From Alisma plantago-aquatica (taxonomy: Eukaryota > Streptophyta > Magnoliopsida > Alismatales > Alismataceae), in contig OY856411.1 of assembly GCA_963693085.1 (NCBI GenBank), positions 66,011,001-66,075,000 on the forward strand: DNA of 64,000 bases. The letters are read 5' to 3'. Below the pieces are notes generated by a model that worked only from the letters and a program-made list of their open reading frames with translations, did no database searches and had not been told where the DNA came from. This document shows positions 1 to 11,096 of the stretch, piece after piece. Numbering within the stretch: position 1 is the stretch's first letter; every line of letters starts with the position of its first letter. A program made the position numbers and the translations under genes.

Positions 1-583
1 GAAAACTGAACTGCAGGTTCTCATCCTGCTGACCAGCCACAGCAGGCCTGCAAACTGATATGAAAAAAAAAATATAAATAGGCGTCGGTTATTTATAGAA
101 AACCGTCAGGAAAGACCTACAGCGTCGGTTTTTTTCAATAAACCGACGCCTGATGTGGCCAAAGCAGTCCTGGAAATGGCGTCGGATATTCATATCAAAC
201 CGACGCCTATTTAACCTATAGGCGTCGGTCTTTTGGTATATAACCGACGCCAAAAGTGTTCGCGCCACAAAAAATGGCGTCATCTAGGGCACTTTATGCG
301 TCGGTTATCTACTAAAAGACCGACGCTATATTCCATATAGGCGTCGGTTGTTTAGTAAATAACCGACGCAGAAAGTGCCCTAGATGATGCCGTTTTTTGT
401 GGCGCGAACACTTTTGGCGTCGGTTATATACCAAAAGACCGACGCCTATATGGAATATAGGCGTCGGTTAAAAAACCGACGCCGAAGTGTTCGACCTTTA
501 GCGGCGCCCACATAGGCGTCGGTCAGAAACCGACGCCAAATGGGGTTAAACGACCGACGCAAAAGTCCGTTTCTGTAGTAGTG
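1..583. mobile_element. CACTA-type transposon A, right-hand end
   Basis: The segment ends in TTTCTGTAGTAGTG at 570-583, the reverse complement of a CACTACTACAGAAA terminus typical of plant CACTA (En/Spm) transposons. Inside the end lie many copies of GGCGTCGGTT and AACCGACGCC in both orientations, spaced tens of bases apart. This resembles the subterminal repeat region where the element's own DNA-binding protein docks in En/Spm. No coding sequence is visible. The left terminus is outside the window. The same terminal sequence recurs at 1560, so this copy may be nested in, or a rearranged part of, the neighbouring element. Confidence 0.75.
218..451. repeat. Long inverted repeat in CACTA-A subterminal region
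   Basis: The arm at about 218-331 pairs with about 339-451. The right arm read in reverse complement matches the left arm almost base for base, including the GTGTTCGCGCCACAAAAAA stretch and the CTAGGGCACTTT stretch, with a few mismatches. Only about 7 bases separate the arms. It contains four GGCGTCGGTT/AACCGACGCC pairs per side. A transcript through it would fold into a hairpin of roughly 110 bp. Confidence 0.85.
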
Positions 584-1560
584 ATCTAAATAAATAAACT
601 CAAAGCATTAGATAAATAAATATAATCAGTAGATAAACAAATACAAAGCAATAGATAAAAATATAAATGAACAAAATACCCTATTTTCTTCCTTCTCCCT
701 CCTTACCAACAGCAAGCGCGGCCGAGCTTGCTGTTGGTAATGAGGGAGAAGGAAGAAGAAGAGGGGCATGGAGGAAGAAGAAGAGGGCCACTTGTTGAGC
801 AGCTAGCAGCATGGAGAAGAGCAGCGGCGGTGTGAGGAGCAGTGGCGGCGGTGTGAGGAGCAACAACATCTGTGTGAGTAGTAGTGGTGGCGAGCAGAGT
901 AGGAGGCGGCGGCGGTGTCGAGTAGAGTGGCAATAGGAGAAGGAGGCGGTGGTGGTGGCGACGGCGGCGAGAAGAGGCACCAGCAGCAGTAGGCGGCGGC
1001 GACGTAATAGGAAGCAGGGGAGTCGTCGAGAGTTGCTCGGCTAGCTGTTCATGATAAAATAGAAGAAAGGGGAAGAGTCGGCTGTTCGGGGGTCTATTAA
1101 GTTAGTAAAAGGCATCGGTTATCTAAAGAACCGACACCTAAACGTCTTAAGAGTCGGTTGATAGGAAACAACCGACATCCAATTGGACAATCTTTACCCT
1201 AAATTTTTTGGTGGGAACCCTTATTAGCGTCAGTTTTCCAAGGAAAACCGATGCTGATATTGGAACTTTTCACACAAACATTATCCTCATTCAGCGTCGG
1301 TTATTCGATAAAAAATTGACGCTGTATGTGACACTTTGGGGGCATTTTTTTCGCCCAAAAATTGGATTTTGTGGGATATTTTAGGTGTCGGTTTCTTTTA
1401 TCCAGCCGACGCTGAATACAAAGTGATACCTGTGTCTGGCTGGTCCTCAAATATAGACATCGATCATACTTAATAGCTGACGTTTAATGTTATCAACATC
1501 GGCTGTACTTAACAACCGACACCCATAAAAGTGATGTTGGATGTTGTTTCTGTAGTAGTG
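584..1560. mobile_element. CACTA-type transposon B, right-hand end
   Basis: A second terminus, GTTTCTGTAGTAGTG, ends at 1560 directly against a truncated copia LTR. From about 1100 to 1530 there are diverged versions of the same subterminal motif (GGCATCGGTT, AACCGACACC, AGTGTCGG-like forms), degenerate compared with 1-583. The part from 584 to 1100 is AT-rich, then becomes purine/GCG-rich on the plus strand (about 740-1000). I see no protein family in it; ORFs there are low-complexity translations. The left end is outside the window. GGT at 1561-1563 could be the 3-bp target duplication but cannot be checked. Confidence 0.65.
688..755. repeat. Near-perfect 30-bp inverted repeat (short-loop hairpin)
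   Basis: The arms at 688-717 and 726-755 are reverse complements at 29 of 30 positions; the single mismatch is near the middle. They are separated by an 8-base GC-rich loop. The left arm is pyrimidine-rich (CTTCCTTCTCCCTCC...). It sits at the switch from AT-rich to GC-rich sequence inside CACTA-B. The loop is shorter than that of a usual plant miRNA precursor. Confidence 0.85.
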
Positions 1561-1624
1561 GGTCCTCATAGAATAAGAAAATGACAAGTGAATATAAAGA
1601 ACACAAATAAAACACTATTTAACA
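1561..1624 (-). repeat. C1 3' LTR, first 64 bp only
   Basis: On the minus strand it begins TGTTAAATAGTG at 1624 and matches the start of the 5' LTR (15083 downward) through TATTCTATGAGGAC. It is cut off at 1560 by the CACTA-B terminus, so the remaining half lies beyond that transposon or is lost. Confidence 0.85.
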
Positions 1625-1634
1625 CCCCCCTCAA
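1625..1634 (-). promoter_or_regulatory. C1 polypurine tract
   Basis: The minus strand reads CTTGAGGGGGG directly before the 3' LTR start TGTTAAA. This is the standard plus-strand priming site of copia elements. Confidence 0.85.
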
Positions 1635-1644
1635 GTTGGAGCAT

Positions 1645-4085
1645 AGATATCAATCATGCCCAACTTTTCCACTAGAGAGAAGAAATGTTTCTTGGCCAAC
1701 AGCTTTGTGAAGATATCATCAATTCGGTCTTTTGAGCGAGTAAAAGGAGTGCATGTACGACCAGTCAGAATAGATTCTCTGATAAGTGGCACTCAATTTC
1801 AATGTGCTTGGTCCGCTCATGAATGATAGGATTATTTGCAACAAAAATAGCTACTTTATTATCACACTGCATAGGAATAGGAGTAGAAGATCCCACATCA
1901 AGTTCTTTTAGAAGAGACTGCACCCACAAAATCACATATGCAGTATGATCCATAGCACGGTACTCGGCCTCAACACTAGATCTAGCAACAATATTTTTCT
2001 TTTTGGTCCGCCATGTAACCAAATTTCCACCAACAAAGGTACAATAACCAAAGGTAGATTTTTTGTCTATCTTGCTTCCAGCATAGTCAGAATTAGAATA
2101 CCCTTCAAGAGAGAAATGACCATGTTTTCTATAAAATAAACCTTTACCAGGAGGTTTCTTCAAATATCTCAAGATATGACACAGTGCTTCCCAATGACAT
2201 TATCTAGGCTTGTCAAGATACCTGCTAACAAGACCAACAACAGTAGAATTATTAGCTATAGTGATAATCAAATAGATCAGTTTGCCAACTAGTCTGCTAT
2301 ATCTTTTACTATCAAGATACAAAGGAGATTCATCATCATCCCAATTCACATTAGGATCTAGAGGTGCATCAGTAGGATGAGCTCCAAGCATGCCAGTTTC
2401 TTATAGAAGATCAAGAACATACTTTCGTTATGATAGAAAAAGATCATTAGCAGTCCTAGATACTTCAATCCCTAAAAAATATCTTAGTTTTCCCAGATCT
2501 TTAGTGACAAAATGCTTGCATAAGTAGGCTTTAGTAGCATTAATTCCAAAGAGATCACTGCTAGCTAAAATAATGTCGTCAAAATACACAATAAGAACTA
2601 CAATACCAGAGGACGTCTTTTTAATAAAGATAGAATGATCAACATGTGATCTGAGAAAGCCATAGGTAGATAGAATCTTTCTCAATTTATCAAACCAGGC
2701 ACGCAGACTCTGCTTGAGTCCATAAATAGACTTTTTGAGGTGGCAGACTTTATGTGACTCCGCCTGAGCAACAAACCCAAGTGTTTGATCCATTTAGACC
2801 TCCTCTTAGAGATCACCATAAAGGAAGGCATTCTTCACGTCCTATTGGATAAGGGGCCAATCCAGATTGATTGCCAAAGAGAGCAAAACCTGCACATAAT
2901 TTAGCCTGGAAATAGGAGAAAACGTTTCAAAGTAATCAATACCATAAGTTTGAGTGTACCCTTTCACCACGAGACGGGCCTTCAGGCATTCAGCGGTTCC
3001 ATCAGGATGATACTTGACAGTGTAAACCCAACGACATCCAACAGGTTTGCCATCAAAAAGAGGATCAACCAGATCCCAGGTACCTCTGTTAGTGAGAGCA
3101 GCCATATCCTCAGTCATGGCATGTGTCTAGGACGTATACTGTAGTGCATCATGCACATTTTTGGGTACATAGACAACAAAGACAACAACAACAAAGTTAA
3201 TAATATGAACACTCATATGAGAAGTAGAAACATAGTTAGCAATATTATGATATGTACATGATCTAGTACCTTTCTTGAGAGAAATAGGTAAATCTAGATC
3301 AGAAGTTACCTCGACAGGGGCAAGACCTTCTGAAGGAGAAGATTGGTTATCAGTGGGGGGTCTTGAGCGGGAGTAGGTTACGGTGGTCGATTCCTTCGTT
3401 GGTAAATAATGATAGGAGGAGATGTAGTCTCATCAGGTTGCACAACAGATGTAGAATCACTAATAATGGGTAGAGGCACTGCAAGGAGATCTGAACTCAA
3501 CATGTTCCCCTTAGTAGAGTAGTATGGAGTGTCCTCAAAGAAAAATACATCACTGCTTGTGAACCACTTTTTAGTAACATGACTATAGCAACGGTATCCT
3601 TTCTGAGTCCATGAGTATCCCAAAAAAATACATTTTTAGCTCGAGGAGACAACTTGTCTTGAGTAGGTCAAAGCAAGCGAACAAAACAAGTCAACCCAAA
3701 AATTCTCGGAGGTATAAAAAATAGAGGAAGATTGGGTTGTAGTACTTGTACATGAATTTTATTCCCAATAACAGAGGAAGGCATACGATTTATCAGAAAA
3801 TATGCAGCAAGAACCGCTTCAGGGCCAAAAATGTTTGGGAACATTAGAATGCAGCATGATAGTTCTAGTAACTTCAAGTAAATGCATATTTTTTCTTTCA
3901 GAGACACCATTCTGTTAGGGTATATAAGCACAAGAAGTCTGATGAATTGTACCCACAGAATGATAAAATAATTTAACATTTTATTGAACAAATTCCAATG
4001 CATTATCAATATGTAGGATTTTAATAGGCATAGAATATTGAGTTTTAATTTCAGCAAAGAAGAGCTTAATAGTAGGCAGAACTTG
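1645..4085 (-). pseudogene. C1 pol, 3' part: integrase C-half, reverse transcriptase, RNase H
   Basis: In minus-strand order: integrase catalytic Asp (HIDNALEF, near 4010) and Glu (QNGVSERKN, near 3910), then FWPEAVLAAYFLINRMPS; the integrase C-terminal segment GYSWTQKGYRCYS (3378-3623); RT with GCRWVYTVKYHPDGT and KARLVVKGYTQ (2842-3117), SIYGLKQSLRAWFDKL and the active-site region VYFDDIILAS (2428-2793); and RNase H with SNSDYAGS, RSSVEAEYRAM and QCDNKVA (1765-2172). The RT box reads FDD where copia normally has YVDD. Several in-frame stops (for example between PLIQ and the next RT block) and at least two frameshifts separate the pieces, so it cannot make a full Pol. The family is copia of the retrofit/Tork-like kind, judged by motif spelling only. 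Confidence 0.92.
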
Positions 4086-7000
4086 TGTGAGGCCCCTAAA
4101 CTCATTTAATGAGTTGAATGCGCTTAATTATCATAATTGAATATTTAAAACTCTGATCTAACCTTGATTAGTGCTAAGTATCTTGTTAAACATCATGGAA
4201 AATCAAGAAAAGCTAAGATGTGAATTAATAGTTGAGATTGAACCACCTAAGGTAATTAATGATAATTGCAGTGTTAATCATTAAGTTAAATAAGTGCCCA
4301 AGAAGTGATTAGTATTTTGATTATATAAGACAAGATAATTGTCATGTTTTTATGCCTTGGGGTTGTAGAGTATCTTGCACTTGAAAAGTTGCAAAAGAAA
4401 TTGTGTTATTTGGACCTTCGAGTCAATAGTTATGACATTTTTGGTGTTTCTTGGACTTGGTTGCAAATTTTCCAATTTTTGATTTATAACCCTTATTTTC
4501 CTTTCTCGTTTATCCCTTCTACTTCACGCGATAGATAGAACAAAGCAACCGACAGAGCGGCGCTCGACGGAACGGCAGCAGGCCGCACCTAGGGTGATGG
4601 AAGGGGCGATTTTTGGGCGCCCTGGGCTTCATCCAGAAACACCTTATCTCCGCCCACTCCTCTCCTTCTCTTCTTCTTCCTCTTCCTCTCCCAACCGTGC
4701 TCTAGGGCGGAGCCCTAGTGGCAGCACGCCCAGTAAGGGCCGCCCAAGCTGCAGCTGCAGCAAGCCACCGTCCAGAGGGTGATTTGGAGCAAGCAAGTTG
4801 TACTAAATGGCCGCTATGACTCCGTCATTGAGGTCTCTACTCGAAATCATAGCCAAAGGATACAGCAGCGCCTAGCAGACCTGGACCTGCGGCAAGTAGC
4901 AGCAAACTATGGCTGCTGCGTATGGCCAAGAGGAGGCTGCCTTGGGCCCGCCTTGTGTCAGGAACAACTTCCCTTAACTCCGAATCAAGGATTCAGCGAG
5001 GTCTTCAACTTCCAGCCAAGCATCGAACCTTTCCGTCAACTTGGGTTAGGCGCTAGTTAGTTCTGTGTAACTGGACTGTGACCAGGAATTTAACAAAGGT
5101 TGAAGACAACTAATTTTTACCCGGAAACAGGCCCTGGGCACATCTCCGGACGAATCCGGACAGTCCAAATCACTGTGAGTAAGGATTCACTCATTTATCA
5201 TGAATTAACTCTGGCGTTTGAAAAGTTTAATTTAAATGCGTGTTTTACACTGATAACAGCCGTTATCAGGCGTTGGGCAGCGTTTGGCGTCGCCCGACTT
5301 TTTATTTCATAAATTGCTTCTAGACACTCTTATATGACTTAATTTATCATTTGATCAGTGTGGTTTGGACCAATGAATTTACATGGTTCATCAGAACCTA
5401 AATTGCTCATTTGATGAAGAAAGGTGCTAGATGGACGAATTCCTAGCTTCTCTTGGATTTTCTATCCTACCTGCTCGAGATTTCTTCTGTGCGGGGTTTC
5501 ATCTTCGCATTAGAGGTAAGTTTTATAACTTGCTCCACGTTTATTGCTTATCATAAACTTTTTAGATTATGTTCTTACTTGAAAATGATGATCCATGCAC
5601 TAAAAAGCTATGCTTGACTTGGATTTTGAATTTTATAATGTTCCCTGTTCTGATTTCAGTTATATATGAACGTGTGATCATGTGTATGTTATCACTAAGG
5701 TATAAGATGACTTGTATCAGGTTGGTTTGACAACCTATGGTGCTAAGCACCTATCAAGCCATGGTTAATTTTAGGGTTAAAGTTGATTTCTTCTATAAAC
5801 CAGGACCCGATGATGGTACCATGGCAACAACCCTATGGTGTTGTATTCATAACAATTGATGGTCGTGATCAAGGGTGTCAAATGATGGTGACAACCTATG
5901 GTCACCCCTTAGGTCAGGTTTTGGGTCAATTAAAAGTATAATTATCAATCATTAAATACACTACTGATGATATCAATCAATGATGACATCAACTTAATAT
6001 TTGATGCTCATTAAGGAATATAATGTTGATCTAACAACCTATAGTGATTTAATGATCACTAATGAGGGTGGATCAGGTCTCTACAATTTATGGTGAGTTA
6101 ATTATATAGTTTTAGCATTCATTAATCCTTAGACCACTGGTTTCTTAGGTCTTGATGCAATGGTCGAACATATAATGTAATTGATGGTTTTAATATATGA
6201 ACTTGACCCAATGGTCAAGATATAATGTTTATTCCTCCAATAAAGTGGAATTATGGATAGAGTAATATGTTGGTCCTAATAATGGGATTTAGATGATTTC
6301 CTTTATATGATCAACTTAAGGATTTTACTTGTTGGCAATTGAGTGTGGTTTTTAGCCTACTCAATGGGAATTTTTGTGTTGTTAATCAAGGGATGTCTAG
6401 GGTTAAATGGTGACTCTTTCTAGAGCACAAATCAAGGATTTCATAGGTGGTTTATCTAAGGTGTTTACTTATGTAAACAACCCAATAGTCTTACCTTTTA
6501 AACATCCAATGGTTCTGGGTGATATTGTGATATGGTGATATTAATTGAATGATGATGGAACAAATGGAGGTTTACCCTTAATAAGGTAGTCTTACCTATT
6601 TATTCATATTAATAGAAGGGATTATAATCACATTGTGTTGATATGTAACCCTAATTAGGTATAGCTTGTTATACCTAGCTTTGATTAACTAAATGATGGT
6701 AATTGGGTATGAATAGTCCTTGAATGACTAATACAACCATGAAGTACTCTATTATTGTTAAAACCCTAGTATGCTATAACATGATGGTTACACCTTGATT
6801 CAGGTGTGAGTTCATACTTGAGAATAGTATGAAATGTGATGGTGATGTTTCACCTTCTGCATCCATGATCCAACGGGGATGCCGTGAGTTAGGGTTTGGG
6901 TATAAGTGATGATTAGTAACATTGATACAATTTATCATGCTGAACCTAACTCTAATGCAATCAGATAAAGATGAGCATTCATGTTTAACATTCTTATATG

Positions 7001-9157
7001 ATGGAATGATGGTAGAATAACCTCCTTACTATGATCATAGCTTTGATATGTTAATTGGTGGTTATTATAGCCACATGGTCGATCCTTTTTCATGCTAAAC
7101 ATGCATATAATGAATATGATAAGAGTTAATCATATCTAGATTCCTTGTATGTTGATGTAATAAAGGAATATTTTTAATGTTAATATAACCCTGCTATGAT
7201 TGTTTATGAATATCTCTTAGCTCATTAATGCAATATTGTGTTGATCTGGTATATTATATATATAATTGATGTTGTTGATCCTTGTTATAAGGCATGCAGA
7301 GATAATGATGATCTTGCAGGGAATAGTATGATGGTCTTAATGACCTTTGGGCATGGTTGAGCCCTAAATGAGGTGTAATCCTCTTGTGTTGATAAGGGTT
7401 GATGCCCTGTGATATTGTGAAAATGATTTATATCCTGTGATAGTATGATGAATAGTGTGGTCTCATGAATGGCAAGTGAATAGTACCATGTGATGATAAG
7501 ATGAGAAATTATGTTTCATAAGTTTTATATCTTTTCAAGTTTTAATATTTATATGCTTGCTAGAAGTGAATTAGGGTTTGTATGTCCACTTGTTTGATGC
7601 AGCCTTAATTCACCCAATTGGCATAACTAATCAAGTGAAACTCTAATCATGTAGTGCCCTGTGCCATAGATCCATCTGAGTGTCAGAACTTGCCAGATGG
7701 TAAAACGAGTATTCCTAAGGGAAACTCGGAGTGCATACTGATGAGTATGCGGGGTGCTTGTCATCCTGAATTCAAGTGTTTAGGGAGGATGATTGCGGTC
7801 ATACCTAGCCCTTAGTTTGAGAACGGCTGCGGTCGTGTCTCGATGATTATATATGTGATGATATTGGAGGACAACTGTGGTTGTACCTCAGATGGTAGGG
7901 TATGCATACCCACCTCTTTCACTAGTGTCGTGACCTGTACCAAGGACGGACTAGGTTGTTAGCAGCTTGACCTTTTGTGTCACTGTGGCGGACCCGTACT
8001 GAACGGGGGCGGAGAAGATCTTAGGAGTCCGGCTCTTCCTAGATCTTGTATGGCACTGATTTCGACTTAGCAGTGGTCAGTTGGATTTTGAGTGGTATCC
8101 TCAATTTCCTCAGGGCATAATAAAAGATGTAATACAGCTGTATAGCATATCTATTTAGGGTTATACATGATGTTTCACATTGGATGATAACCTTTGTTTG
8201 ATCTCTTTACATAAAGATGATGCTTAGTGCAATTAAGAGATAATAATTATTCTTATGTTGTGGATCATAAGATTGTAAATGTGTACATACAATAGTCATG
8301 TTTATGTTGATATCTATAATGCTACTGATGATTATAATCATGATGCTAGATATCTCATCTTGTTAGTTATGTTTAGCATCCTGGCCATGCCTTTGTAACT
8401 AGAGATGCATATATTGCTAATCATGCTTATCTAGATAGTTGTGCTTATGTTGTTAGCTCTTATTATAATGTTGATATGTTCAATGAATTAGACATGCTCA
8501 TGTTGTTAACTATGCTATGTTACTAGACTTGCTTATGATGCTAGAACTGCATATGCTATTGAACTCTTTATATTGTCAACAAGATAAAGGATGATAGTCT
8601 GGTTAATACTGATAGTTATTATCTGCTCCTTTATGTATTTTGTTAATCATCAGTACTATTGATCTTATTTGTTATATCTGATTAAATGTCTTAACTGTTT
8701 AATTACATAAAATTGTTGTAATCAATAAACGTTGTTGATGGTTATATCTCTTGCTGGGACTGGGTCTCACTCCTGTGGTTCACCACATTTTTTTTAGGTA
8801 ATCGGAAGTGACAAAAAAAAACATGTGGCAGCAAAGAGGAGCTATAGTAATGAATCTTTGATAAAGTTGATTAGATGTCTACTTTGTTCTAGAGTCGTCC
8901 CTGTACTCTCAGGTCCGGGCGAGATAAAATTTGTATATACTGTTTCAAATGAATCATACTTTTGTTAGCATATTAATACTTATTTGTGTGGCATAGTAGG
9001 GATACAAGAAAGATGTCGGGATCCTTCAAACGTTTCTGAGCGGGTGTTGATGTTGAAATCGGTTTTAATTTACCCATATTTTTGTGTATGTGATTAATTA
9101 GTGATTGATTGTGTTTTATGTTTTGAGTAATCTCGTTTAGCGTGAAGGGTCATGATA
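4086..9157 (+). repeat. LARD-A 5' LTR (5.07 kb)
   Basis: It starts TGTGAGGCCCC and ends in ...AAGGGTCATGATA. The 3' copy ends AAGACA at the homologous place, so the terminal CA is mutated to TA here. A GC-rich stretch at 4550-5300 follows a promoter-like AT-rich zone. Near the end, CTGGGTCTCACTCCTGTGG followed by a T-run (8760-8800) is shared in diverged form with LARD-B. ORFs in it are short and have no recognisable domain. Confidence 0.85.
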
Positions 9158-11096
9158 GAGTTGGTATCAGAGCTTTAGGTTCACGGAGTCTACATGGACA
9201 CTAGGACTTAGGACTATGATGATGTCTAAGTTAGGAATGTGACACAAAAATATGGTGCATACTGCCTAATCTCAGTATTTGGGTGCCCTGACCAGGTATT
9301 CAATTATTGAAGAAAGGTCAGTATGGAACTCTTAGATTGTATCTTTCTGATTACTCTGATCAAGTAGTCATTTTGAGACAATCTATAGAGCATAATGAAT
9401 AAGAAATCATGGTGTGAATATCTCAATCCTACCTTAAAGAAGATGATAATTGCATCATTATCTATCAAAATTTGAATGTTTGGTAACTATAAGAGAAAGA
9501 TACAACACCATGAAATCTAAATCTGAACACAAATTAGATGTTCTTGAAGATGTGATTCAAGAAGATAATAAAATAAAAGATAGATAAGTCTATACTTATA
9601 AAGTGAATCAGGGTATGAAATCCACATAAGATAGAGAGAACTTCTATAAGAAGTACAAAATGAGAAGATGAATGGGAACAATGGCAAAGAAATAAGGTGA
9701 AACCTGAGTTAATCTCAGACCAACCTATGTGTGTAAGAAAGTGTTAATGAAAAAATCAGCATGGCATGTGAAAGAAATTAAGGGAGATGATCTTGATTTA
9801 GTGAACCAAATGTGGAATATGATGATTTACCTATCGATAAGTGGTTGAAAAACATAATAAAATAAGACAACATACCCAACTGTGATAAATAGTCATCAAA
9901 GAAGGAGTAATGAGATATGCTAATCACGATGATTCCTATGCTAATGGCAAGGAACCCGAATTGAAAAAGGTAAAATGATACATAAGAAGTTGTAATATAC
10001 ATAATGAAAATAGAATTGGTTACCTTTTTGTTAGTGACCCTGAACAATACTGCTATGATGTGGGAAGTATGTTTCCCTTTGTGTCTTTCTTTTCCAGGCA
10101 CAACTTTCAAGTGGGTCATTTCCACTTGGTATGTGTGGATTCATTCTAAACATGAGGATGGATATCTTATTATAGAATAAGGTTTTTTGGACTATGGTTC
10201 AACGATCATAAAGTTTGTGATGATTTTGCTTTTGAACCTTCCAATAATTAGGAAGACTCCTCTTATAAGTTTTGAAATTTGTTGTGTTGGTAAAAGTAGA
10301 TGAGATAAGGATGTGAGTTCCTTATAGCGCATGAGGTGGATATCAAGGTAATGAATCCTAGTATCCAAGATGTATCAATAATATGAGAAATATGTGAAGG
10401 TTGGAGATGTTTATTAAATGAACAATCCAAGTGTTTCTCTCCCTTAGAGAGAGAAAGAGAGTTGATGATGACTCTCTAAATGTTTTTTTAAATGATTCTA
10501 TAATGTTGTGTATGGTTCAGTGATAGTTGGATAAGACCACTATCAAGGATAGATGGTTTGTTCGTCAATAGATATGCGATACCGTATTCCTTTAAGATAA
10601 ACCTATGATTAAATATCAATGCATAAGATTTAGATTGGATGACATAATTCACCTGACCATGATAAGTTTAGAGATATGTCCTTTAGACTAGCCAATGTAC
10701 AAATAGAATTTTTGAATAGGAGGAACAAAGTGTTCCAGTCATGTCATACAAGTTATATCAAGATTTAAATGATGACATGACAAAGTATTTCAATTATGGT
10801 AAAAAAAATTATTATCAATATTTCTTCAAAAACCTTAGGGTTTCTGAAGCAGTAACTTCTATGAGAACAAGTTGAATAAGAGTGAGATGTGGTTCATTAA
10901 ATTTCTTTACGGGATCATGATATGTCTTCTTATGTGGGCGTTTTTGTGCTGACCCAAGATGAGATATGTATGAATGATGTACATCACCATGATATGCAAG
11001 TAACCATGTGAAGGTAATAGGATGAGGTGCAAAGTAAGTACCCATCTTTGTTTACCTTGGATTTCAGGGGTGAAATCCCTGTTAGGGGTTTATAGT
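9158..11096 (+). other. LARD-A internal region, no coding capacity seen
   Basis: About 1.9 kb of AT-rich sequence with no gag, protease, RT or integrase motif in six frames. Blocks at 9247-9420 and about 9690-10120 align with 57866-58040 and about 58070-58480 of LARD-B2 (for example TGCATACT.CCTAATCTCAGTA and ATTCCTATG.TAATGGCAAGGAAC). The zinc-knuckle gag remnants present in B2 are missing here. Just before the 3' LTR, GGATTTCAGGGGTGAAATCC and a GGGG run (11058-11090) form the likely polypurine tract region. Confidence 0.75.
9162..9173 (+). promoter_or_regulatory. LARD-A primer binding site
   Basis: TGGTATCAGAGC lies 4 bases after the LTR end and is complementary to the 3' end of plant initiator-Met tRNA. 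The following TTTAGGTTCACGGAG resembles the same place in LARD-B2. Confidence 0.85.

Noticed and set aside
681..980. Leu/Pro-rich ORFs on the minus strand as a possible gene
   Set aside because: Low-complexity GCG/GTG-rich sequence inside a CACTA end, with no domain and overlapping frames of the same character.
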